64,000 bases of DNA from Diphasiastrum complanatum (GCA_029204225.1 MU832262.1:16466-80465), one strand, 5' to 3'; counted from the stretch's first letter, positions 46,376-59,669 are shown. Program-made: numbers and translations. The notes: generated from the sequence alone by a model not told the origin.

Positions 46376-46812
46376 TCAATATGAGAGACCACTTTTGAAG
46401 AAAAAACTAAGTGTGGAATTATTTTGCTCTTGGGTAGAGAGATAATGTACACGAGGAACTAGTTCTCTCCAAATCTTAAGTAGCCAAGAATAGTTTCTCA
46501 AGTAGATCCTTTGGCATGGACTTGATGAGAAAACTAGCCAAGAAACCTGAAATTGTAGCAAGATCACCATATCCAAGATAAGGCTTCTTTGATTGACAGA
46601 TATTTCCAAGCACCAAGAACATCTTTCCACCATTTGAGCACTTTTAACTTTGATTTCTTCCATCCTTGGAAAATATGGTTGATCCCAAAGCTCCTCCTCC
46701 TTGAAAATGGATTCAACTCCATGATGAAATCAAGAGTCCTTCTTGATTCAAAAAGATCACAAGGATCTATCATCATGTTATCAAGATTTTGAGAATTAGG
46801 CACATCAAGATT
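46376..46812 (-). pseudogene. Unrecognised ORF inside copia derivative
   Basis: 46564-46803 gives PNSQNLDNMMIDPCDLFESR and a segment HIFQGWKKSKLKVLKWWKDV. 46376-46663 continues in another frame. The composition looks like real protein, with conserved-looking Trp/Lys segments, but no domain is recognised. A single frameshift near 46600 separates the parts. Sequence on the other side of the insertion (47195-47505) ends in HCLA and would connect to the segment before PNSQN if the insertion is removed; that is inference. Confidence 0.35.
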
Positions 46813-47194
46813 GCATTAGAGGAGTTTTGAGCTCCAAAAAGACCCTTTAAGAATTCGTGCAAGATGTAGTTTATATTATTGAAATAATATAACACTAATA
46901 CATTTGACTTGACATAACTTTTTAATCGTAGCTCAGAAGTATGTCATGTAACATATCATTGGAAATCACTTGTTGAGCGCTTTCCAATGCACCAAACTCT
47001 AATAAATTCGGACTTACCACTAAAAAGCTATGCCATTTTTAGTGTGGAATCAAAATGTGGACTCAAAAAGTTACGTTACATAGATTTTAAATTGGAGTGT
47101 TTTGATTGGTCCATGTGTAAGAAAAAATTGAGAATAAATATAAAAAGAGTCTTTACAAAGGGTCTTTTTTGGATTTAGAACTCCTCTAATGGCA
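46813..47194. mobile_element. MITE-like insertion with ~35-bp terminal inverted repeats
   Basis: cattagaggagttttgag...ccaaaaagaccctt at 46813-46850 is matched by its reverse complement ending ...aactcctctaatg at about 47160-47194. The interior (about 380 bp total) is AT-rich with no coding capacity. Outside bases do not give an unambiguous target-site duplication, so the superfamily is undetermined. Confidence 0.65.
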
Positions 47195-47505
47195 AGACAA
47201 TGCATGCTATAATGACAAAGAGTTCGCATTATATCCTCATGCTTGATTATCATGCTAATCTCAGATCTAATAAGGCTAAATACATAATTATCGATATAAG
47301 TGTCCTTGGAGGATGATTCACTTATTCTCATAATGTGTTTACAAATTGCCCCACAACATGGAAACACAACATCATCCAACAAATTGATGATTTGAACAAT
47401 TCTACTTGCAGCAAATCCGAAAGCAAGTAGATAGACATTCCAAACATGAAATAATAGCATGTCAAATAGAGAATCACAAATCATTACATTTTTGTATCTC
47501 ATCAA
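47195..47505 (-). pseudogene. Unrecognised hydrophobic ORF
   Basis: Contains LFDMLLFHVWNVYLLAF and HIMRISESSSKDTYIDNYVF. The latter resembles VRNSEASYMDTIIYINYVVL in the ORF at 53105-53998, another LTR-element-associated ORF. The C-terminal end of the open frame runs into the MITE. It follows the protease region of the copia derivative, at the place where RT is expected. Function unknown. Confidence 0.35.
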
Positions 47506-47584
47506 AGCATCATAGTGATGTGGAAATTATCTCAAGTTTGCTTTGAGATTTTGACACATCATCAAAAGCAACTTTATTTAAGTA

Positions 47585-48307
47585 TCAAAGAAGAAAAGTA
47601 TTAGAGGTGGATGAGATAGTGCCTTCTCTTTGAATATTCTCACTTATGCAAACAAGCCTTGATGACTCCTCCTTGGATCTTGATGATCCACTTGATGTGC
47701 CCAGGTGTGGAGATTGGTGCTGTACACTATCTTCTTCACTTGACTCCTCCTTGAGCCTTGCAAGATCCTTGACATCACCAACATTAGAAGCACATTCATC
47801 CAGACTTGAAACATCATTCTTGACATTAACGTCTTGAAGGCCAACATCCATGGATTTGATATTATGCTCCAGTCTCTCCTCTTGAGAAATGTACTCTCTT
47901 TCCATCACATCCAGATTGTGATTAGCTCTCATACAAAGATCAAGCTTGTAAAGCCTGCCATCTCTAACCCCTTTGGCAATGACATTTCCATTCTTGATGA
48001 TAAAGCAAATGTTGCAACCAAACTTTACATCACATCCATTTATAATCAATCGACTCACACTCAACAAATTTCTAGATATTGAAAAAACATACAAGATATT
48101 TTGAGGTTTTGCTCTTCTCCTTGATTCAAGCCAAATAGGAACGGTTCCAAGAATCTCACATTTAGCACCATTTTCTACATAAATAAACTTCTTAGAACAA
48201 GATGAAAATGAAGAGAAATACTCCCTTTCCCTTGTGACATGTGAGCTCACCCCACTATCAATCCACCAAGGATTTCCTCCATAGAAATTGATGGTGTACA
48301 CATGCAT
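47585..48307 (-). pseudogene. Copia protease and pre-integrase region
   Basis: NPWWIDSGVSSHVTRERE holds the catalytic DSG of the copia protease, about 15 residues into the frame. Then come PQNILYVFSISRNLLSVSRL and DVKFGCNICFI of the pre-integrase region. After LCMRANHNLD the integrase is absent and the frame passes into a Ser/Glu-rich linker ending ENIQREGTISSTSNTFLL, equivalent to the linker after the integrase in the element at 10194-14820. 240 residues are open, so the fusion preserves the frame. Confidence 0.85.
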
Positions 48308-48359
48308 GCCATGAGTGACTCCTCCTCTTTGAAGCCATCTCCCTCTTGATTGCTAAAGT

Positions 48360-48850
48360 TCACTTGCCTTCGTTCTTGCTTTTCTTAATCTCTCTTCTTC
48401 TTTGGCACTTTGAGACAACTTGCCCCTTTTTGCCACAATAAAAGCACTTCATTTTGGATTTCCCACTTGTTGATGCTTGTGAAGAGTCTTCATCCCCATC
48501 CACTTGTATTTGTCCTTCTTGGAGTATTGATGTTGCTCTTTGCACTTTCCTCTTGTCTTGTCCTTTGAGAAGAATGCTTTCTCCTCTCTACCATCCTTCA
48601 AATGAAGTTGATTGATCCTCAATAGCTTGTTCTCTTTCCTACACTCCTTGGAAATGAGAACTCCTTGTAATGCATCCAAGCTTGGAAGCTCCTCCTTGAT
48701 TGCATAAGATTGTACAATATTGTCAAATTCATTTCTCAATCCATTAAGGATCACTTGCACCATGTCTCTTTGGTTGAGATTGTCTCCTCCTATGCAAGCA
48801 AGCTCTCTATGAAGATCCTTCACTCTCAAACATAATTTGGGTATTCTCAT
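48360..48850 (-). pseudogene. Copia Gag C-terminal half with zinc knuckle
   Basis: 48449-48850 contains LRVKDLHRELACIGGDNLN, DMVQVILNGLRNEFDNIVQS and SLDALQGVLISKECR, the UBN2 C-terminal half. 48360-48545, in another frame, has CFYCGKKGQVVSKCQ, where the usual histidine of the CCHC knuckle is replaced by valine or glutamine, so zinc binding is doubtful. The upstream half of Gag is lost near 48915. Confidence 0.88.
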
Positions 48851-48915
48851 CGCTGTTTTGGTAACTTTGGAAGATTTGATTCCTAAAAGTGAGCAACCTA
48901 GATCTGTTTTGTTGG

Positions 48916-50399
48916 AAATTTGAGGTATTGGTCATGACCCCTTACGGATATCTCAAATTCACAAAACCGAAAATCCTATAAGCTATTTTTTATTCTAAGA
49001 ATATATTTGTGAATTTCTTAACATTCATAATCCAATTTGATGTGATTCATGGATAATTTTTACTATCTGTTGACCTTGGACGATGTTCCATGAATGGTTA
49101 ATAAAATTCTTTTCTAATATATCATTGCTCTTGCTCAAATATTCAATAAATCATTTTTTAGATTATATGGGTCAATTCTCTATAATGGCAACAAAGAAAA
49201 TATTTGGATAAGTCATTCAAGAAAATCTATTGGGACATTAACCGTGTTTGGTCACATAACACATTTCTTGACTTTCAAAATTTTCCAAAATTCTTCTTTG
49301 AAACTTCTCCTAGGCCATATCTAGATTGATAAGCACGCATTGGAAAATTGTATGATTTCCTATTAAAAGGGGAAGAAGTAGGAAGAATATAAGGCTATCT
49401 AGGAGAAACATCTATTGCATAGGTTTCAATAGGAATCGATATCATAAGTAGATGAGAAACATGTTTCAAGAATCAGGATCGATAGGATATTTTGATATTA
49501 CAAAAATCTTCTCAACATTGTACTGGATATCTTGTTAAAAGATGATAGGTAAGAGAAATTGAAAAACATACTTGTAAATAGAAAAGTTGCTGATTACAAG
49601 TCCGATCGATTTGAATCAAAACTAGAGAGTTTTATTACAAGTCGTTTGTTGGGACTAGTTTGTTGTGGATTGTGATCGACTTGATCTTAGTAAGAACTAG
49701 GATCCATGAGTTGATGCAATGAATTAAATTCACTCTAAAATTATATTCTTTTGGAGTAATCTTTGGTTGAGATTTTGGTTATGAAATAGCACTCTTTAAG
49801 GAATATTCTCTTAGTTAAAAATATGTTGTTCACAGATCGAGTACAAATCTATACAAATATGCTATGTAGTGAATCTTTGTGAGACCATGAATTTTTTTAA
49901 TCTTGTAGATCTACAAAGTATCCTGTGACTAAGTTTATGCATAACTAGTCGCTAAAACATAGGCATATTGATGAGAATTGTATAGAGACAATTGCGTGCT
50001 AGGTATTAGTCATTTCTCAATGAGAATTGCTTATTGACCTAGGATAGATTTAGAATCAGATTGAATGTGGTGTTTTTGGGCCCACACCTAGACATTCAAT
50101 TATTTTCTAAATATGATACAACTAACCGAGTCAGGAGTGCTACTACTGATTTAGTTGTTTGAATCAACAACATAACTTTGCTTATGGATATTGTTATTAG
50201 AATGTATTTCTTATAAGTCACAACCTTTATGAGTAATTTTTGGATTCATTTAGAAGGTCTTATGTGCATATAATCCATGGAAACTTTTGGCCTTAATCTT
50301 TTTCGAATTGGAAAAGGATGAATGTTATTCCGGAAACTCAGGAGGAGTTGGATACCTGGTTTTTCACATAAGTTGATTCAAGAAAAGTCTACGTGCAGG
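48916..50399. other. AT-rich sequence without assigned gene
   Basis: No domain-bearing ORF in six frames. Confidence 0.4.
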
Positions 50400-50590
50400 G
50401 GAACATATTGGTTTTGGAGACCAATTGGACCTGTTGCATGAACCATCAGGTGTGACTCGACTTGAACACAAAAGGATCTTGGATACAAGAACTAAATGAT
50501 TGAGAAATCATATAGTTTCTGAGCATCTAGTTCGATGGAAAGGTCGCACTGACGATGATGTCCTAGAAATAGGAAGGTAGCCTGAGAAGG
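50400..50590 (+). pseudogene. Ty3/gypsy pol C-terminus / chromodomain relic
   Basis: The frame reads TRLEHKRILDTRTK, one stop, LRNHIVSEHLVRWKGRTDDD. This matches the P..IL.RR...LRN....EYLV.WKG.P..DATWE pattern at the C-terminal end of gypsy integrase (chromodomain-like tail). The stop is TGA. No integrase core precedes it in a readable frame. Confidence 0.75.
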
Positions 50591-50857
50591 AACTTCTCTA
50601 ATCTTAAGTTATGAGGTCAAAACTTGAGTGCATGGGCCTTGGAGGATATAAGTATACCCATTGGGCTCTCACTAGCGTATGCTTGGTTTTGGCAATGGTA
50701 GTAGGATGATGCCGGAGTGACATGTCTCCTATTGAGCATTGATGGGTAGATCCATAGCTTGGAGGCAAGATCCGTAAGATCTACTTTGGTTGGGTTGGTT
50801 TGTCCACCATCCATTTTTCTATGGTCCTATAAATTTCAGCATCCTAGTCCTTGAACC
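50591..50857. other. Non-coding, probable gypsy 3' region
   Basis: Follows the chromodomain relic and contains no ORF of interest. Part may be its LTR, but ends are not defined. Confidence 0.3.
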
Positions 50858-51269
50858 ATGCAGGAGGTCTTTATAAGTGGTGTCTTGGCTTTCCGAAAAG
50901 CAAGATATTATTTCAGTTTCTTCAATAAATATGAATATAAAGCCTTGACTTCCACAACAAAGGAGGTATTATGGCTCAAAAGGGTATTGGTGGAACTTCA
51001 TGTCATGGAGGCCAAGGAGATACCATTGACCTATTGTGTTAACCATCAGCCCAACAACTTTTACGTTCCATGCTAGGAGCAATCATATTGAGGTTGCTCA
51101 TCATTTTGTGAGGGAGAAGGTGCAAGCAAAAGAGATCGAGGTCCAACACATGTCATCTTCAGATTGCATCATTGATATCCTTACTAAATCTTTGCCTAAA
51201 GATCCATTTATTAAGTTAAGATCATCTCTTGGAGTTGTAAAAAGATGTACCATAGTTTTATCAAGCTAA
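50858..51269 (+). pseudogene. Copia RNase H fragment
   Basis: Two overlapping frames. EYKALTSTTKEVLWLKRVLV and ELHVMEAKEIP come first, then ARSNHIEVAHHFVREKVQAK and IDILTKSLPKDPFIKLRSSL. Close to the RNase H of the element at 10836-11336 (shared HHFVREKVQAKEI). The catalytic DNQSA segment has become CVNHQ, so this copy is inactive. A frameshift lies near 51050. Confidence 0.9.
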
Positions 51270-51279
51270 ATTTGGGGAG
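51268..51279 (+). other. Polypurine tract
   Basis: AAATTTGGGGAG directly precedes an LTR start TGTGAAAATTGCC at 51280. Confidence 0.75.
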
Positions 51280-51600
51280 TGTGAAAATTGCCATATATTA
51301 AGCTTGATAAATATATAGTTATTGTAGATTTTGTAATCTACACATGTGTGAGCATGTTCCCACCTGTGAGGAATAGGTGTAGGGTAGTTAGATCCTAATT
51401 ATAGGAGTTAGATAGCAAGTTTGGTCAAGTTTTCTAAATTTTAGGAACTACCTCCAAAAATCAAAGAAGTTGGTGATGATCATCAAATATACATCTATAC
51501 TTATGTCTTATCATGTCAAGATGACACAAATTCATGATAATATTTGTCTTTGAGATTATAGGGTATGTCCATGAAAATGGTCTAGTTTAATTCTTTAAGT
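51280..51600 (+). mobile_element. 3' LTR start, family A-like
   Basis: TGTGAAAATTGCCATATATT is a proper LTR start after the polypurine tract. It shares its first bases with the LTR start at 10874 (- strand). The end could not be located; similarity to the 32281 copy is not evident past the first 20 bases, so this is a diverged subfamily or truncated. Confidence 0.5.
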
Positions 51601-52499
51601 CCACACATTGTCATGACTGAATGAACCAAAACAAATAACATCATAGAGCTTTCAAGGCATAATAGACAGGACATTACTACAACGTCCTGCCTCATTCGGG
51701 CCTTGAAACCAACAGGTTAATCATCAAGAAAAGCCCATAACCTCTGTTGACAGGCAGAAAAAAAAGAAACATAATATGTAAACATTAAAAGAATCTTGAT
51801 ACAATAGTAAACATTCTTCCAACTGTATCGCCATGTGTATATATATTTGATGATATATCAAGAAAAATGTTAATCATAATACTACTACTATAATATCGAT
51901 CAATCGAACATCCATAGAGCGCAACTATTCCATCTTTTTCTTTATTATTATAGAGTATTATTTCATAAAGATCGCGACTCTGGCTGCATTCATACTTGTA
52001 TACATTTTTGACTAAACGTATTCGTTCCAATAATATAAGTCATGTTGCATCGTGTCAAATACATGTATTTCGTTTCAATTAATTCGTGATACGCAGATAA
52101 GATAATTCGTAGGTTGAATTGTTCTTGTGTCTTCTAGCTTATGTTGATTGTAATGTTCTAAACCTTCTCCGACTTGCTTACGCTTCTGCTACTAAATCTT
52201 AAATAAACTTTATTCACTCATGTCTATGGAATCAATTGTATCAATCCAATCGACTTAGAAGCTTGGATCAACTAGAGCTATCTTCAAATTACCGAAGGTG
52301 GCCTACATTGGATAGACGTGGTGGACTCATGCATCAAGAATTATTGGCCAACCCCGATATTTTTCAACAAGCATACGCAAATGTCACTTTTTTTGTAGGT
52401 GGCATTCATGGATGTCGTTATGCGGACAAAGAGGTGACATAGTTGTAGTCATTGTCAAGGCAGTTGCACAGTAGCAGGAATGGTTAATATAGGTGACTA
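51601..52499. other. No recognisable gene
   Basis: ORFs at 51785-52030 (-) and 52236-52442 (+) have no known domain. Confidence 0.35.
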
Positions 52500-53091
52500 G
52501 GTTTATTTGAGTGGTGCCATGTCAATAATCGAATTCGACAATTGGTTGAGTTTAATTGAGTCAACTCAAGGTAAACTTGACAAAGCATTCAAGAGACAAA
52601 AGAAACTAATGAAAGGTACAGATGGCAGCCAAAAACAATAGCATACCAGCCCTACAACAGTAGCCTACCACTTTTGGAAACCTCTTAAGATCATACACAA
52701 AGACTTGAAGACAATACACAAAGCAATGCTCTCAATGGAGGAAGAAACTGTGACAATGATCTATTGATCTCTCTCAACAATAGAATAAGTTTCTCCAACC
52801 TGTTCTCCACAAATTGCAGCCTAATATAGGTGAGAGAGATGACTCTCTCTCCTCTCTCTAGAACTTAGGATCAAATTTTAGGGCACCTGTAGCCTAAAAT
52901 AGCCAATTTTGGCCTATATGTCCAAATAGCATGATTTTGGTGTCATTTTGAAGACTTTTTCAACATTAAATATATACTAAAATAAAAGTATCTAGGCCTC
53001 TTTCACATGTGTAAAGGTTAGATCCAAAACTTTGCACAAAAATTGCCAATTTAGGCCTCAAACTAGCTAGGAAATGTTGACAATTTTCACA
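52500..53091 (-). mobile_element. LTR-like end of a - strand element
   Basis: On the - strand the sequence starts TGTGAAAATTGTCAACATTT, right after a purine-rich stretch. The form matches the LTR starts at 10874 and 51280. The far end is only approximate; no primer site or partner LTR was found at higher coordinates. Confidence 0.5.
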
Positions 53092-53105
53092 CTCCCTCTT
53101 CAACT
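53092..53105 (-). other. Polypurine tract
   Basis: On the - strand AAGTTGAAGAGGGAG precedes the LTR start TGTGAAAATTG, the same arrangement as at 10875-10887. Confidence 0.65.
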
Positions 53106-54434
53106 TAACTTGCTAGTCTTACAACACTACTTTGTTCCAACCTAAGAATGATATCCATCATGATAATAGATCTCTTCTCAAGTGTTCTAATATGTACAAT
53201 ATGAAGTACAACATAATTGATATAGATAATAGTGTCCATATAGGATGCTTCACTATTTCTTACATCAATTTTATATAGAATGGTGAACAAGATACATGTA
53301 AAAGAACAAAGAAACATAATGAAACGATTCCTCCATGTATCCACCTTTGAATTCTCTGTAGAACAGCAGTAAACAAGTTGTAAGTGAAAGTAACCAACAA
53401 GTGTTTGCATGCCTCCTCCACATTCCACTATGCCCATAGTGAATGCACCATGTATTTCCATGAATGAACCTCCATCACCACCTTGCCTTTGTAGATCTCC
53501 AATACATGAAAGCCCTTGAGTGAATGAATGCCAAAATAATGTGTTCTCTGCTCCATTTAAATGAGCAAAACCTGAACTTGAAATACTTGAAGTATCTCCA
53601 CAAGATTTGCATACAACCCTTGATCCTACATTGTCAACAATTTGCCAATTTGCCAACACTAGGATGCTAGATCTTGAACTTTGCTCAAAAGTAAACATAT
53701 TGACCACTTCAATATCTTTCAAGATTTGAATGAATGCATGTACTTGATCATAAAAACCAGCAATGATAACTATTCCATCTCCAAGAACCCAAGGATGCAA
53801 AACTATGGAACTAGTTTCATTGAATTTTGACAATTCCAACACATTGACATGACAATGTTCATACATGAGATTAAACAAGTAAGGTAGAGTAAAAGGACAC
53901 TTTCTTGCTGCTCCCAGAACCTTACTTGAACCTGTAAAAACATATCCAAAATGCTTTGCCCATGTGGCTCCCCTTTGATGCTTTTGACTAGCTTCCAATT
54001 GTTACTTGCCTCTTGGTGTTGATGAAGCAATTCAAGATCAACATCTTGATCTTCCAATAAAACATCAAGGACTTTGCATTTATAAACATCTTCAAATCTT
54101 AACCTCTGAAGATACTCCCTCTCAAACACATGATTAACATCCCACAAGATCTCATCATTGCTTGATTTCAACCTTTCAAAATGCTCAAAACGCCATCTTT
54201 TTTCAAATGAGTAAATGAGTCATTAGCAACAACCATTTCCAAAGAAGAGTTTTCATCACCTCCATTGATGAAGTTAGATCTCTTCTTACCTTTTTCATTT
54301 TTGCACTTGCCATGTAGTTCCATTGAAGATCCACCAAGACTTGGAAATCTATGAGTAGAAGAGTTCAACGATGATACTTGCATTCTTAGAAAATACAAAA
54401 GACTGGGCTGCCAAAAATACCTAGAATTGAACAA
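53105..54434 (-). CDS. Unrecognised ORF next to LTR/polypurine tract
   Basis: Three collinear open frames (54168-54434, 53803-54171, 53105-53998) read as one protein of roughly 440 residues with two frame changes (near 54170 and 53980). Segments include SSNDEILWDVNHVFEREYLQ, LLHQHQEASNNWKLVKSIKG, the hydrophobic LGDGIVIIAGFYDQVHAF, SRVVCKSCGDTSSISSSGFA and a GGDGGSF turn. The C-terminal 80 residues contain a likely membrane-type segment (FLCSFTCILFTILYK) and VRNSEASYMDTIIYINYV, which resembles the ORF at 47195-47505. No Gag, protease, RT or integrase motif exists. It sits exactly where the last coding sequence of an LTR element would be. It may be a captured host gene or an element-specific ORF. 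Confidence 0.4.
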
Positions 54435-56479
<2,045 letters not shown>

Positions 56480-56599
56480 CAATCGAAAGAATTGCTTTAG
56501 ATTAGCAAGAATGGATCTTCAATACAAAGAAGATGGTCTCCTTTCATAGTTGAGAGGTAGATCTAATTTTCTACCTCCCTTTACTTCCAAATTCGAATA

Positions 56600-56832
56600 T
56601 TTGGTGGAAAGGACCCTCCAATCACTAACTTGACTTTTTGGCCTTTAAACTTATTTATTCACGTAAATATCCTAAAAGTCTCTTTATTGCTATCATTTGA
56701 TCAAATAACAATGTGATCACTAGGTTGGACTTACAACACCAAGGTGCAAAATGCCTCACACTTTTTAACTGCTAATAGATCTATGATCTAACTAAGATTA
56801 GGTTTGCCTCAATATCCACAAACCCTTTAACA
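56600..56832 (-). mobile_element. 3' LTR end, family B
   Basis: The - strand begins TGTTAAAGGGTTTGTGGATA and resembles the LTRs at 4618 and 18459 over about 200 bp, including caaataac.atgtgatcac and ttggacttac. The purine-rich GGTGGGGATAT stands immediately outside (complement of 56833-56845) and fits a polypurine tract. Confidence 0.7.
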
Positions 56833-57038
56833 ATATCCCCACCAAAATTGGTGACAGTCTCATGGCACTTCCCTCAATGCGTGAATGTTGTGAAATGTTG
56901 TGTGGTGAAGAAGTTGTTAAAATGTGATTATTCAGTGCAAAATAAATGGTACATAAAAAGCGTATATATTGATTCGCTTATGTAAAACTTGATGCTTTAT
57001 TTGTTGATGATTAGCGAAAACATGGACCTACTAGATTT
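56833..57038. other. Short non-coding gap
   Basis: Polypurine tract of the family B element at its left edge, then AT-rich sequence. Confidence 0.4.
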
Positions 57039-57800
57039 TCAATAATCATGTAAGTCTGGTGGCCATTCTTGATAACCTTGTTCATTGACAAATGGGTAGT
57101 CGTCAGCACCATCCAAAAAAGGATCCCAAGATAATGCTTGTTGATTTTGATCCTCGTAAATAGGTGCAGCTGTCGCTGACATTGTTGAAGCTTCTTTCAA
57201 TTGATAAGGTAGATATGACGTGCTTGCTTGACTGCTAATGCACGTGTTGATAACCATTACAAGGTGTTGATAATATCCGTGCTAGTTCTTGTTGTGTGAA
57301 TGACCTTTTCGGGTGTACTCTCCCTTGATTTGGCCTTTTTAGTACTAATGTAACCACATCTATTGTTGGACTGGATGTCTTCTTTTCGATGGAACAAATG
57401 GACTTTGGTCGGACATTGTCCATCATTGATGTTGTCACTGACATTGTTGAAGCTTCTTTCAATCTATAATGTGAATATGACGTGCTTGCTTGACTGCTTT
57501 GTCTATCCAGATATTCATGAAATGCCTGAACATGAATATTCTCTTGGGCTATCAACTTTACAAATTGAGTACAAGGTATTGACGATATTCGTGCTAGTTC
57601 TTGTTGTGTGAATGAACTTTTCGGGTGTACTCTCCCTTGATTTGGCCTTTTTAGTACTAATGGAACCACATTTGTCGTTGGATTGGATGTCTTCTTTTCG
57701 ATGGAACAAATGGGCTTTCATCGGACATTGTCCATCATTGATGTTGGAGCTGAATGACCGTTTTGAATCTTTGATGTTTCTTTTCCAATGGCTTGTGATC
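57039..57800 (-). CDS. Repeat-containing protein, unknown
   Basis: Read on the - strand, the frame at about 57800-57235 contains two copies of a unit: SMMDNVR-x-K-x-ICSIEKKTS, then LVLKRPNQGRVHPK(S/R)SFTQQ and ELARI(S/L)S. The copies are about 290 bp apart. Between them is a Ser/Ala-rich spacer with HVQAFHEYLDRQSSQASTS. A TGA stop breaks the first copy. In another frame, 57039-57257 repeats the spacer (ISSQASTSYLPYQLKEAST) and ends in an acidic tail (ALSWDPFLDGADDYPFVNEQ). The unit is basic, of unknown function. The repeated unit at both DNA and protein level suggests a former coding gene, possibly nuclear. I recognise no domain. Confidence 0.4.
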
Positions 57801-58197
57801 TAAAGGCTACATGATCGTGCTTGCTTGAGAACCTTGTATTGGTTTACTGCCAAGAAATCCACTTGTCACATGTTCTCTTTATAGTACAACATGTATTGAT
57901 TGTTGTAGAAGACTTGGTATAATTGGATTGATTTCATATGTTGATGGAGGTTTGATTGATTCTACCAAATCTATCTTTTGTGATACTATTGTCGATGGAT
58001 CTCGGAATGACTCTATGCATTTTGTGAGTTTAGAGGAATTGTCGTATCATTCTCTATCATACAATCTAAAAAAACATCAACTCACATTAGTTACAATATG
58101 CACATTAGTTACAATATGTTTTTCATAATCAATCTAAATCTAATAGATCCAACATATATTTAGCTTCAAAAATTAAATCTTAAATACATCTATGAAT

Positions 58198-58837
58198 TGT
58201 GAAAGATTCAACTAGTTTCATCACATTTTGCTATATTTTCCTATTTGGCATATTGAGGCCAAAACTTGTTTTAGACTTAGAGATTGACTTTTCAAAGTTC
58301 ATTAGTCTAAATTTCATTTGAATAAACACTTTTTGAAAGTGTGGGAAAGTTAGAATGCGAGTTTGAGTAGATTCAAATTTGAATAGTTGGGTACATTGAA
58401 TCTAGACCCAAAATTAGTAGAGTTAGCATTTTGGTGGGAAAGCCATAGGGTTTGGACCTGCTATAAAGGGATGTAACTTGTGGAGAAAGTATTCTTCTCT
58501 CTTCTCTATCTCGTTTCATACTTATACATGGTTCTCTTGGGTTCTACTATCCATTGGTGCACTAGTTTGGTGATTGCTTGCAATTCTATGTGTAGAATAA
58601 TCTATATTTGTTATTTTTGGGTCCACATGTGTGAAATACAGTAGCTTGCTGGTTTTGTATGGACAACAATAGTAATTTATCATTTCATTCAATTTTGATC
58701 TAGTTCTATTGGTGTTTGCAACTCATTTTGTGTGTAGACGCTGATTTTTCTACATTGGTGAGATTGGTAGTGTATTTCTCTTTCTAACCAAAGATCATTC
58801 AAGTATATTGGATCTTAAGGATCTAAAATCTTTCACA
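58198..58837 (+). mobile_element. Copia 5' LTR (duplication copy 1)
   Basis: 640 bp, starting TGTGAAAGATT and ending AATCTTTCACA, an 11-bp terminal inverted repeat typical of LTR ends. A CTATAAA box lies at about 58461. The primer site follows directly. Confidence 0.9.
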
Positions 58838-58849
58838 TGGTATCAGATC
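58838..58849 (+). other. Primer-binding site
   Basis: TGGTATCAGATC stands directly after the LTR end, one base different from the usual TGGTATCAGAGC complement of initiator tRNA-Met. Confidence 0.8.
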
Positions 58850-59459
58850 TTGTGTTTCAAGTTATGAAGGAGGAAATCAAATCTATCAATGATTTGGTGA
58901 AGATATCAAGTCTAGAGCATGCTAGAGAGGATTCTACACCAAAATCGAGTTTTTTTGCTTTTGTAGATTGGATCTTTTGTAGATCAAAATACTATATAGG
59001 TCAATATACTTGATCAATTCCAATTTTTGAATTCACATACTGGATTTGGCCCATTTTTGAATCATTGGATTAGCCTAAGTGGTGGCTTATAGATTGCATA
59101 TCAAATTTTCAGCATTAGCATGTAGATTTGGAATAGTCAACTTTTTGTGATTTTGTCAAAATCCTAATTTTGATTGGATATCTAGATAGTGAGGTTGCTG
59201 GACTTCATTTGAGTGTGTTTCAATCTTAGGAAGTGGAAAAAGTCATTATATTGAGAATAGATCATAGGCTAATCAAGATTCCATGATTCTATGTGTTGAT
59301 TTGCTTGGATAAGTGCTAGAAGAGAATTTGTGAGATAGTTTCAAATCTTGGTGATTTCTTTTGAAAGAATTTGTTGTTGTTCAGAGGAGTGCTTTGTTCA
59401 TTGAAACAGGTTGAAAGAGAAGATCAAGTCATTGCTACATGGCAACCTCAATTGGAGTC

Positions 59460-59606
59460 ATGTTGGAAGCCAATGATAGGCTTACCTCAAGTAACTATTC
59501 ATTGTATAAAGTGAGGATGGAGTCACTTCTTGAGATGAATGATGTTTTGGATATTGTTGTAGGTTTGGAGGAGAGACCAGAAACACAACAAGATCAATTG
59601 ACGTAA
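59460..59606 (+). pseudogene. Copia Gag N-terminal stub
   Basis: A 48-codon ORF beginning MLEANDRLTSSNYSLYKVRM and then ESLLEMNDVLDIVVGLEERP. It aligns with the start of the Gag at 13773-14363 (LNSTNYATWKVRMESLM). The frame ends in TAA and no further Gag or pol is present; a - strand ORF follows instead. The leader between the primer site and the ATG is about 610 bp. Confidence 0.85.
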
Positions 59607-59669
59607 TGCAAGAGGGCCAACAAGGCTCTACACATGATAAAGATTCTATTAGCAATCACTAATTAGCTC

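Larger units (their letters stand above)
46376..48915 (-). mobile_element. Non-autonomous copia derivative
   Basis: On the - strand: Gag tail and zinc knuckle (48360-48850), protease and pre-integrase (47585-48307), then no integrase, RT or RNase H. Instead unrecognised ORFs (47195-47505 and 46376-46812) follow, interrupted by a MITE-like insertion at 46813-47194. The Gag 5' part is cut at about 48915. LTRs were not found. It resembles Gag/protease-only elements that rely on partners. Confidence 0.6.
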
